Source: Calothrix sp. PCC 7716 (GTDB taxonomy: Bacteria; Cyanobacteriota; Cyanobacteriia; Cyanobacteriales; Nostocaceae). From it: DNA of 64,000 nt. The notes under the pieces are model-generated. The model searched no databases, was not told the origin of the DNA, and saw nothing but the letters and a program-made list of their open reading frames with translations. Location of the stretch: contig NZ_AP025019.1 in the NCBI RefSeq assembly GCF_019977735.1, forward strand, positions 248,001 through 312,000. Reading direction: 5' to 3'. Positions 28,404 to 37,123 of this stretch are shown here, in pieces. Within the stretch, counting starts at the first letter, position 1, and the number at the start of each line of letters is the position of its first letter. The position numbers were made by a program, and so were the translations under genes.

Positions 28404-29108
28404 ATGAACTACGTTATACGTTCATACCAAAACAACAGGTATGAGCGTATGAACCAATATTTCAACAGCGATGCTCTCAAAAATAAGATACCCAAACATA
28501 TTGGACAGATAATGCCTAACAATATTGATATTAGTGACATCAATTTTCAATTTAATACTGTAATGAAGCAGTTATCCTTTGGAATGTCAGTTGATAGCTT
28601 CATTGCAGAACATCCTATTAAAGAGTGGGTAGAATTTACTTCAACATACACTAATACGCAGGGTAATAAATACTACAACATTGATTTATCATACCAGTAT
28701 AGTAATGAAGTGTACTTAATTGAAAATTATGATTTCATTATCATTAATAACAACAGCGTAACAGCTTTTGATTGGAGTACTTCTAAAGCTCAAGATACCA
28801 AATGGCTAGAAAATGCTTGGAAAACTAAACTAAGGTTATTTTTACTCCCAGAAAATTTTGCGATAAAATGCGAAAACATATCTTTGCTATACTTATTTCC
28901 TAATAGCAAAGAAACGTGCCAGATTTGGTATAGCCTGAAACAACATAAAGCAAATTTCAAAACAATTGGTTCCACAGTCAATTCTGCAATTTCTAAACCA
29001 GTTACAGAAAAAATACCAGTGATGGAAAATCAATATTACCACACAGCATGGTTAACCGAAACATCAGTCAAGGAAGATTTCGACGCAATACCAGAAATTC
29101 AACTATAA
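28404..29108 (+). CDS. PD-(D/E)XK nuclease-like protein
   Basis: 234 residues, 12 bases after the primase gene. The core reads YDFIIINNNSVTAFDWSTSK at about residues 108-127, giving D-x(13)-D-W-S, close to the D...DWK pattern of Cas4/RecB-like PD-(D/E)XK nucleases, followed by a helix WLENAWKTKLRLFLL as in that family. The catalytic Lys is replaced by Ser or shifted to the nearby Lys, so activity is uncertain. Position in the replication island suggests a role in DNA end or intermediate processing. Confidence 0.65.
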   Translation: MNYVIRSYQNNRYERMNQYFNSDALKNKIPKHIGQIMPNNIDISDINFQFNTVMKQLSFGMSVDSFIAEHPIKEWVEFTSTYTNTQGNKYYNIDLSYQYSNEVYLIENYDFIIINNNSVTAFDWSTSKAQDTKWLENAWKTKLRLFLLPENFAIKCENISLLYLFPNSKETCQIWYSLKQHKANFKTIGSTVNSAISKPVTEKIPVMENQYYHTAWLTETSVKEDFDAIPEIQL

Positions 29109-29110
29109 CT

Positions 29111-29497
29111 ATGACACAGACAGCAACACAATTATTACCAAAACCAACACACGCTGAACAAATTGATGCAGAAGGTTGGAGTATCAACATGTATGGTACG
29201 CGCGCAGCTACCATCACAAACCCAGAAGGAAGACGAATTACTACATATTTTGGGTTTGATTCAAAGACAAAAGCATTACAGTTTGAAGAATGGCTTCTCC
29301 AATATAAATATTGCGAAAAATGTAAAGTACGCAAATCTAAAAGACTCAATACACGTTGGGAAATTAAGGTTTGGAAATGTCCAGCTTGGTTATTAGAAGA
29401 TTCAATAATTGCTGAAATCAAGAAAATTAACACAAGTATCAATCAATTTATGCTCTACATACAATTAAAAATAGGAGACAAAAATGGCGCGCAGTAA
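29111..29497 (+). CDS. Small hypothetical protein with CxxC motif
   Basis: 128 residues from ATG 29111, 2 bases after the preceding stop; an earlier in-frame ATG lies inside that gene. The N-terminal half is beta-rich (GWSINMYGTRAATITNPEG). YKYCEKCKVRKSKR with a later WKCPAWL gives three Cys that could bind zinc. It overlaps the next gene by 14 bases, indicating coupled translation. No family recognised. Confidence 0.75.
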   Translation: MTQTATQLLPKPTHAEQIDAEGWSINMYGTRAATITNPEGRRITTYFGFDSKTKALQFEEWLLQYKYCEKCKVRKSKRLNTRWEIKVWKCPAWLLEDSIIAEIKKINTSINQFMLYIQLKIGDKNGAQ

Positions 29498-29726
29498 AAG
29501 CAAAAAGCACGAACAACAAACCTGGAATAGTTACACGTCATATATATTTGAACCACACCCTGATTGTATGGTAACTGTCTATGGTAGTACAAATTGTAAA
29601 ACAATAGCTGTCCACGATGGTCAAGAAAAGTCAATCAGCTTAAAATTCTCGAAAAATACTGTTAGTTTATTGGAAAGTTACGTCCAAAAATTACAAAAAA
29701 TGTTAATTGAAATAAAAGCTAACTAA
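29484..29726 (+). CDS. Small basic hypothetical protein
   Basis: 80 residues, starting inside the end of the previous gene. Lys-rich at both ends with a beta-rich centre (MVTVYGSTNCKTIAVHDG) and a C-terminal helix. No family recognised. A hairpin with terminator character follows at 29732. Confidence 0.7.
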   Translation: MARSKSKKHEQQTWNSYTSYIFEPHPDCMVTVYGSTNCKTIAVHDGQEKSISLKFSKNTVSLLESYVQKLQKMLIEIKAN

Positions 29727-29731
29727 ATATA

Positions 29732-29770
29732 ATGGTTGTCTACATGGCAACCGTTAGTTTTCAATTTTAA
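29732..29770 (+). terminator. Probable terminator
   Basis: GGTTGTC / GGCAACC stem (7 bp, one G-T pair) with loop TACAT, followed by TTAGTTTTCAATTTT. It would end the helicase-primase-nuclease run before the next transcription unit. Confidence 0.6.
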
Positions 29771-29826
29771 TTACTTAATCGCTATGCGTAATCGAAGCGT
29801 AATTTAACAAAGCGAGTGCCTATACT

Positions 29827-30828
29827 ATGGCTATTAAAAACGGCAAAGCTCCATCAAGCATTGAAACCTCTCAAACTGATATATCTAATACTACAGCAAT
29901 TACAGGTAAACAACGCTCTGAAGAAGAAAGGAAAAAAGCAGCTAGTAAATATCTAGACCCTAAACACAACAAACCTATTAGCAGTGCGCCAATAACGCAA
30001 ATCATAAATATACAAGACCCAGAAAAAGTGGGATTGTTTATTAAAGAAAGTGCGCTTAATCGTATCAACTGGAAAGGTGAGAAACCAACATATACACACA
30101 CATTCTCTAGTGGGGAAGAAGAAACTGGTATATTACTTAAGTCGCCAAGATTAAATATTATACAAAAGAGTTACACTTTCCCTGAAGCACGAAAAGACTT
30201 AGACGATGGCACAACATCTGGTACTCTGTCCAACACCATACTTGAAACAAATGAAGGCAGAGAATTTTACAACGCAAACAAAGAAACGCATGTTCTAAGA
30301 AGGTTCTATTTCGGATTCGTGCTAGATGAAAACAACAATAACCTTCATGACATTCCTATTGCGATAACCATGAAAGGTGTACAGCTAGTAAGATTCGACA
30401 TAGCATTAGAGTCCTTCTATTCGGACATGGATACAGCATTCGCCAATTTTTATGGTGAAGATAGGTGCCCCAAAGACGATGAATTTCATAGATTATGTGT
30501 ATTTAACCCTACATTCGTCCCATCCCACGAACCTAAAACTGAACCAAAACCTTCAAAGCGTTCATGGGTAGCAATCATCGAAGATTATGAAGCACCAAAA
30601 CAAGATGGTAGTAATTTCCTAGACTTCTTTTGTGAATGGAAGGAAAAAGAATATGCCACTCTTGTCGCAACAAACCCTGACCTCACTATGAGTATCGGCA
30701 AAGCGGCGCCTATTGTAGAAGAGCATAATCGACTTGTAATGGAAGGTAAAATCGACAGAAAATTACTACCACCCGCAGCTTTAGTAGAAGCTGACATCGA
30801 AGAACTCGACAACGCACCTCCCTACTAA
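29827..30828 (+). CDS. Conserved cyanobacterial protein, candidate ssDNA-binding protein
   Basis: 333 residues. A disordered polar N-terminus is followed by a beta-rich central region (about 60-230) with TGILLKSPRLNII and RFYFGFVLDENNNNLHDIPIAITMKGV. The last residues are acidic and end EELDNAPPY, which resembles the acidic tip of bacterial SSB proteins (DDDIPF) that recruits replication partners. I believe similar proteins in cyanobacteria carry a DUF5895 label, but cannot check. Its place between the primase and the sliding clamp supports a single-strand-binding role; this is inference. A long-loop hairpin at 30837 separates it from the clamp gene. Confidence 0.6.
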   Translation: MAIKNGKAPSSIETSQTDISNTTAITGKQRSEEERKKAASKYLDPKHNKPISSAPITQIINIQDPEKVGLFIKESALNRINWKGEKPTYTHTFSSGEEETGILLKSPRLNIIQKSYTFPEARKDLDDGTTSGTLSNTILETNEGREFYNANKETHVLRRFYFGFVLDENNNNLHDIPIAITMKGVQLVRFDIALESFYSDMDTAFANFYGEDRCPKDDEFHRLCVFNPTFVPSHEPKTEPKPSKRSWVAIIEDYEAPKQDGSNFLDFFCEWKEKEYATLVATNPDLTMSIGKAAPIVEEHNRLVMEGKIDRKLLPPAALVEADIEELDNAPPY

Positions 30829-30835
30829 AAATTAA

Positions 30836-30877
30836 GTTGTCAGTAATTGTGCTATCACCCAAACGCGATTACTGACA
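30836..30877 (+). terminator. Hairpin between SSB-like gene and clamp gene
   Basis: TTGTCAGTAAT / ATTACTGACAA gives an 11-bp perfect stem around a loop of about 20 bases, followed by TAAAAATAC. Weak as a terminator because no T-run follows; it may limit read-through into the clamp gene. Confidence 0.55.
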
Positions 30878-30916
30878 ATAAAAATACACGACCCACATCA
30901 ATAACATTACCACAAA

Positions 30917-32233
30917 ATGAAAGTACAAATTAATCAAACAATACTCAGCGGCGCCATAGCATCCGCAATTTTGGCTATATCTAGCAAACCATGCACCCCA
31001 ATTACAGGGTGTATTATTATTGAAGCATCTACAGAAAACAAATTAACTTTAAAGAGTACCGATGCGTCATTTAGCATTAACCAAATAATTGATGCTGATG
31101 TAATAGAAGCAGGCACTGTTGCAGTATTGGGTAAAAAGCTTAATGACACAATTAACACGCTAACTGGCGAACTTACGCTTTCTGCTGATGAACAACATCT
31201 AACAATCACATACGAAACTGGACTATGCCGACTAGCTATCAATGAGAATTTAGATGAATTTCCACAAATCGAAAGCTCGTGTGATGACATAGAACCAACA
31301 AGTGTATTTTTACTATCGTCGTTAAAATTACAAAAAGCCATCGCAAGCGTTCTATATAGTACAGCTAATGACCAAACCAAAATGTTACTTACTGGTGCTA
31401 ACTTTAGCATTGCAGGTAATGAACTATACGCAACAGCAACAGATGGTCACAGACTAGCGCGCATCAAGTTATCTCTAGATAAAAACAAAGACAATGAAGA
31501 TTATGACAAACAATTTAACTTCACGGTTTCAGCAAAAATACTTACATCAGTCCTAAAAGTTCTACAACGGGCGCCTGAAAATAACGATTGCGTAATTCAT
31601 GTATTTGATAAAATCGTAGTGATGAATATGCCAGGAATTAAAATGGTATCTAGTTTATTGGATGGGCAATTTCCAGCTATTGAACGAATCATTCCTAACG
31701 AATTTATTTATAAATTTACGATTGAAAGGAAAGCTTTTTTAGCGACAATCAAACGAGTCGAAAACCTTGCTCACGAAAAAGATAAATCGGTGTTAATTGA
31801 TTTTAATGCCAATAATTGTAATGCTATAGTATCTACCGAATCGTCCGATTACGGAGAAGCTTACGACTCAATTAGCATAAAACCAGAGGCAAAAACAACG
31901 GGTAATATAAACATTGGATTCAATATTGATTACCTGTATCAAGCAGTTAACTCTATTGATACCGATGAAATAGTTATCAATTGCAATAACGGTGTAGGTC
32001 CAGTCGTAATATCTCCTATTGGTGGTTTAATCGAACAAACCGCACTCGTGATGCCACTGCAAATTAGACGAGGTAACAATACAGAAACACCGGAAACCCC
32101 TGTAGAAACGTCTAGTACACAAAAACCTGTTGAAAAGGAGGTGTCTCCAAAGAAAAGCAACAAATCTCTTACAAAAACAATATCTACCAAAAGTAAAAGT
32201 ACCACAGCCCGTAAATCAAAAGTTGCTGCCTAA
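30917..32233 (+). CDS. dnaN: DNA polymerase III beta subunit (sliding clamp)
   Basis: 438 residues; typical clamps have about 370. The three-domain clamp is recognisable: the N-terminal domain with LTLKSTDASFSI, the second with YATATDGHRLARIKL (the highly conserved TDGHRLA signature), the third ending in VISPIGGLIEQTALVMPLQIRR. After this typical C-terminus comes an extra tail of about 50 residues, first acidic and Pro/Thr-rich, then Lys/Ser-rich and basic. The clamp encircles DNA and tethers polymerases. Host cyanobacteria have their own dnaN, so this is a second, element-encoded clamp. It sits directly upstream of dnaX. Confidence 0.93.
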   Translation: MKVQINQTILSGAIASAILAISSKPCTPITGCIIIEASTENKLTLKSTDASFSINQIIDADVIEAGTVAVLGKKLNDTINTLTGELTLSADEQHLTITYETGLCRLAINENLDEFPQIESSCDDIEPTSVFLLSSLKLQKAIASVLYSTANDQTKMLLTGANFSIAGNELYATATDGHRLARIKLSLDKNKDNEDYDKQFNFTVSAKILTSVLKVLQRAPENNDCVIHVFDKIVVMNMPGIKMVSSLLDGQFPAIERIIPNEFIYKFTIERKAFLATIKRVENLAHEKDKSVLIDFNANNCNAIVSTESSDYGEAYDSISIKPEAKTTGNINIGFNIDYLYQAVNSIDTDEIVINCNNGVGPVVISPIGGLIEQTALVMPLQIRRGNNTETPETPVETSSTQKPVEKEVSPKKSNKSLTKTISTKSKSTTARKSKVAA

Positions 32234-32237
32234 ATAA

Positions 32238-32264
32238 TTATCCCCCCTTACTTAAAAGGGGGTA
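32238..32264 (+). promoter_or_regulatory. GC-rich hairpin between dnaN and dnaX
   Basis: CCCCCCTT pairs with AAGGGGG around a short loop. The run of C and G stands out in AT-rich DNA. No T-tract follows, so it may attenuate or stabilise rather than end the dnaN transcript. Confidence 0.6.
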
Positions 32265-32293
32265 TCAACACATTACACAATTCAAAATAGCAT

Positions 32294-33496
32294 ATGCACG
32301 AACCATTCCATCTCAAATACCGACCCCGAAACCTATCAGAAGTAATAGGGCAAGAAACCACAGTTACAACACTGCAAAACGCGGTTAACCAAAAGCGTAT
32401 TGCACCGGTTTACCTATTCACTGGCGCTAAAGGAACGGGGAAGACATCGACTGCTAGAATTTTAGCCAAAATGATTAATTGTTCAGCAGAAAAAGTACCA
32501 TGCAACAAATGTAATTCTTGTATAAGTATTAACAATGGTAATAACCTTGACGTAATAGAAATAGATGCAGCTTCAAATTCAGGTGTAGATGCCATGCGCG
32601 AGGTGATAGAACGCACTCAGTTTGCTCCTATTGGATTATGGAAAGTAATTATCATTGATGAATGTCATTCGTTATCCCACCAAGCATGGCAATCACTCTT
32701 GAAAACAACTGAAAGTCCGCTAAAGAATGTAACTTTTATATTCTGCACTACCGAAGAATCAAAAGTCCTATCCACAATTAAGTCACGCGCGCAAACATTT
32801 GAATTCAAACTTATTAGTGAAGATAAAATAGCATCAGCACTTGTAAGTATTGCAAACGAAGAACAATTTGATTTAGATATAAACACAGCAAAAGCAATAG
32901 CAACAGCAAAAAGTGGTCACATGCGCGACTCGCAAACTCTACTCGACCAACTATATACATTGGGTAAACCCATTACCAAAGATGTTATCGAAGAAGTTTG
33001 CGGTATAGTCAATGAATCAACTGCCTACAAAATACTCGTTTACCTTGGAACCGCAAATTATCAAATAGTCAAAATAATAGTTAGCAGCTTCATTGCGCGC
33101 GGCAAGAGTCCTCATAAAATCTTAACTGCGATAGTAGAAACCTGTATTAAATATATAACTCAGGCTGAACACCCCATCAAGCAGGTGTGGAACAACAAAG
33201 AGCTACAGCAAATTGTCACAACACTTACCAACAAAGAGCATCTCACCAAAGGTGAATTTTCAGATATTTGGGTACAAGCCATCTTAATGGAAATTGCGCG
33301 CGTTGAATTAAATGAAAGGTTTTTACCTATCTGTAGCCTTTGGAAATCAGAAAATGATGCCCTTGCCTGGGGTAAAGAACAGCTACCAAATCATGATATC
33401 GATGCTGCGTGGCAAAATCTGGAACGAATTAATGGTAAAAAGGCACCAGCCTGGATATATTATATAATTCGCGAACAAATAATAAATTTAGTGTAA
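32294..33496 (+). CDS. dnaX: DNA polymerase III gamma/tau-like clamp loader subunit
   Basis: 400 residues. It begins with the DnaX signature FHLKYRPRNLSEVIGQE, then Walker A GAKGTGKTS, a zinc-like module CSAEKVPCNKCNSC, Walker B IIIDECHSLS, and the sensor/arginine-finger segment TIKSRAQTFEF. It is gamma-length: the long tau extension that binds helicase and the alpha polymerase is absent, consistent with a replisome that uses a family B polymerase instead of PolC/DnaE. A strong terminator follows at 33504. Confidence 0.92.
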   Translation: MHEPFHLKYRPRNLSEVIGQETTVTTLQNAVNQKRIAPVYLFTGAKGTGKTSTARILAKMINCSAEKVPCNKCNSCISINNGNNLDVIEIDAASNSGVDAMREVIERTQFAPIGLWKVIIIDECHSLSHQAWQSLLKTTESPLKNVTFIFCTTEESKVLSTIKSRAQTFEFKLISEDKIASALVSIANEEQFDLDINTAKAIATAKSGHMRDSQTLLDQLYTLGKPITKDVIEEVCGIVNESTAYKILVYLGTANYQIVKIIVSSFIARGKSPHKILTAIVETCIKYITQAEHPIKQVWNNKELQQIVTTLTNKEHLTKGEFSDIWVQAILMEIARVELNERFLPICSLWKSENDALAWGKEQLPNHDIDAAWQNLERINGKKAPAWIYYIIREQIINLV

Positions 33497-33503
33497 TTGC
33501 AGT

Positions 33504-33545
33504 CAATCAAGTAATATATACTTGATTGATTTTCATTTTTATTGC
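33504..33545 (+). terminator. Intrinsic terminator after dnaX
   Basis: CAATCAAGTA / TACTTGATTG perfect 10-bp stem with loop ATATA, then ATTTTCATTTTTATT. It overlaps any start earlier than 33586 for the polymerase gene and so supports the later start. Confidence 0.85.
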
Positions 33546-33585
33546 GAAAGCATACGCATATAAAATAAAAATTTGCAATAACACA

Positions 33586-35412
33586 ATGAGTTATAATCCT
33601 AGAAACTTTGTCCATAGGGTCAAAAATGAATTAATTGTAGACGAAGATAAATTAAATATTTTTTGGAAATATCCTCGTAAAAAGAATCAGTGGAAACCCA
33701 GCAAGGAGATACCAGCATATGAAGGGTTAAGACGCATAGCAGTAGATATAGAGACTGCGGGACTCAACCCAGACAAAGACAGGATTCTTGCAATCGGCGC
33801 CTACAATGCACATAAGGATATTAAATATGCCGACATATTCATGGCGATAAATGAAAAACGATGTCTCAAACAGTTTGTAGAATTAATAGGAGATACAAAA
33901 CCAGATGTTATACTAACATATAACGGCATGTCATTTGATTTGCCGTTTATCATTAAAAGGTGTCAAATACATAAAATCAATCATCCATTCAGGGTGAGTA
34001 ACAAAAGTATATATATAGAGACTGCAAAACCATATGGACGAGATTCATTAACAATAAATCCTATTTATATACGTCCCAATATTGAACATGTTGATGTATA
34101 TATATGTGTATTAAGATGGGATAATGCAAGGCGCCTTCTTAGCGATAGCAAGTCCCTTAAAAGTGTAGCAATTGAATTAGGGTTACGCCCTGGCGCACGT
34201 TTAACATTGGAGTACCAAGACATCATCAAGTGTTGGGAAGAAGGTGAAGGTAGTAATGGATGGGAACAAATTAAAGAGTATCTACGATATGACCTTGAAG
34301 ATACTATACTAGTTAGCGACCACATAGTACCTACCTTTTACTATGAAAAATATATTGCTCCAAGTATGGGGTTGGGTGACTTAACCATCAAAGGTAATGG
34401 TACTAAATGGAGTGTAGGGCTGCAACTACAATACCCCAATAAAGTACCCAAGGCAGAACCTAAATATCAATTTAAAGGTGGCGCTACTTTTGCTTCTTCA
34501 GGTTTCTATCGAAAAAAAACAATTGCACTTGTTGATATTACAGGTATGCACCCCTGGATAATATGTACATACGGATTACACTCTAAATATGACGTAGACG
34601 AAATATCACTCGCAATGCTTGATTATTTTGGAGAAGAACGCGAACGGGTAAAGAGTATTACTGGATTAAGTAATAGACAAGATTCACTTAAAGGTATACG
34701 CAATTGCTACTATGGACTACTTGGTACTGGTAAACTTCCTTTCAATGATATGGTCGCCGCAGCATTGGTATGCGCGCATTCCAGAAAAATACTTCTTACC
34801 ATGCTGCAAATCATGGAAGAAACAGGTGCCACTATCCTTGAATACGACACCGATGGTATCTATTTCATGCATGAAAACCCACCATATATACACCAATTAT
34901 TAATGGAGAAATTGCCAGAGGGTATCAAAATCAAACTGGAAAAAGAGTCAAAGGCAATGTACATTCCTCCAAACGGATGCAAAAACTACCTGCTATGGAC
35001 TAACGATGGCAAAATCATCAAGAAAGGTTCGTGGACTAGTCGCGCCAAATCTAAAATCGAAAACCAGCACCCAATTGATTACCTCACGCACTTCCTCCAA
35101 GGATACAACGCCGCAGAGCAATACCACCAAGAACTGATTGATACTATTCAATCAAGTAATTACCCTATCAAAAATCTCATCGTCAGGCGCCGCATTAAAG
35201 AAGGAGAAATCGAATTACTCAAAATCGGCAAACCTAAAGATGTCATTTCCTACTACGTCGGGACAAACGGTATTTGCACTGAAGGCAATTACTCCAAGTC
35301 CTATTATACCAATTTAATCAATACTAAACGTAGCGAATTATTACAAATTATAGCACCTGAGAAATTAAGGGGTGGAACCATTGTAGAACAACTAAGCCTA
35401 TTTTCAACATGA
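33586..35412 (+). CDS. polB: Family B DNA polymerase with 3'-5' exonuclease
   Basis: 608 residues from ATG 33586. Exonuclease motifs: Exo I VDIETAGL (D54, E56), Exo II YNGMSFD (N113, D118), Exo III YDLED (Y235, D239). Polymerase: the FKGGA motif near 297-300, motif A VDITGMHPWII (D317), motif B KGIRNCYYG (K369-G377), motif C EYDTDGIYF (D421, D423). The catalytic residues are all present. It is compact for family B (usually over 750). The C-terminus reads EQLSLFST: QLSLF is a canonical bacterial sliding-clamp-binding motif, so it should run on the DnaN encoded here. It overlaps the next gene by 4 bases (ATGA). Confidence 0.92.
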   Translation: MSYNPRNFVHRVKNELIVDEDKLNIFWKYPRKKNQWKPSKEIPAYEGLRRIAVDIETAGLNPDKDRILAIGAYNAHKDIKYADIFMAINEKRCLKQFVELIGDTKPDVILTYNGMSFDLPFIIKRCQIHKINHPFRVSNKSIYIETAKPYGRDSLTINPIYIRPNIEHVDVYICVLRWDNARRLLSDSKSLKSVAIELGLRPGARLTLEYQDIIKCWEEGEGSNGWEQIKEYLRYDLEDTILVSDHIVPTFYYEKYIAPSMGLGDLTIKGNGTKWSVGLQLQYPNKVPKAEPKYQFKGGATFASSGFYRKKTIALVDITGMHPWIICTYGLHSKYDVDEISLAMLDYFGEERERVKSITGLSNRQDSLKGIRNCYYGLLGTGKLPFNDMVAAALVCAHSRKILLTMLQIMEETGATILEYDTDGIYFMHENPPYIHQLLMEKLPEGIKIKLEKESKAMYIPPNGCKNYLLWTNDGKIIKKGSWTSRAKSKIENQHPIDYLTHFLQGYNAAEQYHQELIDTIQSSNYPIKNLIVRRRIKEGEIELLKIGKPKDVISYYVGTNGICTEGNYSKSYYTNLINTKRSELLQIIAPEKLRGGTIVEQLSLFST

Positions 35413-36116
35413 AGGAGAATCAACTAAATAAAAAGCAAAAAGAGTGGTTGGAGGAGTTCCTAGAAACTCGGCCATATAATCATTATCGCGTATACACCAC
35501 AACTGCTGGTACGCGCACAATTGAAATTGAATGGAGAGAAGAAGCAAGCGTTACCATTCTAGATGACCACACATATATTGCAACTAAAATCAAACATAAA
35601 CTAGTGGTAGTGTTAAGGTTTAATGGGCACCCGATAAAAAGTGGTAAATATTCATTTGATATTACACCTCCGCAAAGGTATAGCGTTGAATATACTCTTG
35701 AAGGGCAACTAGCTCTAGATATCCCACAACATTACGAAATAAAGTTTCCTGAAAACCCTGTTACTGTTAAACATCGAATCAGGAAGCCAAAGAATAGAAA
35801 TCGGTTTGAACGCTCTTTACCAGCACAGCAACATAAGCTTACTTTAGACAAAGGCTCACAAGCATTACAAAATTTAAACTATCAAGCAACAGGAGCAATT
35901 AAAAGCGAAGATGAACTGTTACAAACAAGAAAAATAGGTAACATTCGATTACCAGACAGCATTATGAAAATGCTTCAAGAAAAAAGTGCAACAGAAGAAG
36001 AATTAATGTATTGCTCCATATTATTCAATTCAGGCAATGTGGAAGCAGTTCTTAACTACATCAACCAAATCGAACAATTCAGAGAACAAATCAAGAAGAC
36101 TGTATCTCGAAAATAA
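35409..36116 (+). CDS. Unknown protein translationally coupled to PolB
   Basis: 235 residues, ATG overlapping the polymerase stop by 4 bases. N-terminal half beta-rich (HYRVYTTTAGTRTIEIEW, KHKLVVVLRFNG), then a basic linker (KHRIRKPKNRNRFERS), and a helical C-terminus. The mix of a beta-rich domain and basic linker would suit a nucleic-acid-binding polymerase cofactor, but I recognise no family. The next gene, delta, follows after 77 bases containing a perfect hairpin (36122-36155). Confidence 0.75.
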   Translation: MKENQLNKKQKEWLEEFLETRPYNHYRVYTTTAGTRTIEIEWREEASVTILDDHTYIATKIKHKLVVVLRFNGHPIKSGKYSFDITPPQRYSVEYTLEGQLALDIPQHYEIKFPENPVTVKHRIRKPKNRNRFERSLPAQQHKLTLDKGSQALQNLNYQATGAIKSEDELLQTRKIGNIRLPDSIMKMLQEKSATEEELMYCSILFNSGNVEAVLNYINQIEQFREQIKKTVSRK

Positions 36117-36121
36117 TTAAT

Positions 36122-36155
36122 ATGCCAGTAGTTAAATCAATATAATTACTGGCAT
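36122..36155 (+). terminator. Hairpin before holA
   Basis: ATGCCAGTA / TACTGGCAT perfect 9-bp stem around a 16-base loop, just after the stop codon at 36116. No T-run, so it is only a weak terminator candidate. Confidence 0.5.
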
Positions 36156-36193
36156 TACATTCAATTACATGAACAGCATAACCACTACCGACG

Positions 36194-37123
36194 ATGAAAA
36201 CTTATATACTATACGGCGATGATACTTTTAATATCAATCAACGTATTAAAAAAATCAAGCAGCTAATCGATGATGCATGGTCATTCAATTACTGTAAAAT
36301 GCACGAAAGCACTACCCCAAAAGAGGTGATTAACGAATTACTCACGCCTCCCCTTGGTGGCGCCAACAAAATAGTTCATGTTGATAATGATTGCCTATTC
36401 AAAGATGCCGATAATACTAAAAAAGTGATTAAAGGTAAATTTGAGTTGATGCCAGCAGGCAATATACTTTTAATTACTACTACCAAAAAACCTGCGTTAA
36501 ATACAGTAGTAGTAAAAGAATTACTCAAATATGGTGCAATGGAAGAATATGCACTAATCTCTGAATGGGATATTTCCAAAATAACCTCATATATCAAGAA
36601 TGCTGCCACATCTAAAAGAGTAAATCTTAACGGTAAATGCATTGAGTATCTTGTTGATAATATCGGTGCCAATACTGAACTAATTGATTCGGAATTAAAC
36701 AAAATCAATACGTTTGGCAAAAATATTACTCTTGAGCAATTGCAACAATTAGTAGGCAGCAACCATAGTAATTCGGTTGAATTGGCAAAATATTGCCTCA
36801 ATGGTAATAGTGAAAAAGCATATACCAAATTAAATCAATTAAATGACCATCCGCTGCAAATAGTAGCAGCACTATACACCTGTTTCCGCACCTGGTTGGC
36901 AGTAAAGGCTGGCATCGATGAAGGGCTAAACAACACTGAAATTGCACTTTCTGGCGCCATAAACAATCCTAATCGTGTTTACTTCCTCCGCGAAGAAGTA
37001 CGCAATTGTTCATTGTCACGATTAAGAAACATATTATCAATCCTTACCACCCTTGAGTATGAATTGAAAACAGGTAAAAACACACTACCAAATCGGATTA
37101 TCGAAATCGCATCCTATGAGTAA
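36194..37123 (+). CDS. holA: DNA polymerase III delta subunit
   Basis: 309 residues. The start YILYGDDTFNINQRIKKIK matches the delta subunit (typical FLLYGDE...), followed by an AAA+-like fold without functional Walker motifs, a helical domain with LVDNIGANTELIDSELNKI (typical of HolA: ...DLRQLANELEKL), and the C-terminal collar domain (HPLQIVAALYTCFRTWLAVKA). Delta opens the clamp ring during loading. It overlaps the delta' gene by 8 bases, so the two are made together. Confidence 0.88.
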   Translation: MKTYILYGDDTFNINQRIKKIKQLIDDAWSFNYCKMHESTTPKEVINELLTPPLGGANKIVHVDNDCLFKDADNTKKVIKGKFELMPAGNILLITTTKKPALNTVVVKELLKYGAMEEYALISEWDISKITSYIKNAATSKRVNLNGKCIEYLVDNIGANTELIDSELNKINTFGKNITLEQLQQLVGSNHSNSVELAKYCLNGNSEKAYTKLNQLNDHPLQIVAALYTCFRTWLAVKAGIDEGLNNTEIALSGAINNPNRVYFLREEVRNCSLSRLRNILSILTTLEYELKTGKNTLPNRIIEIASYE

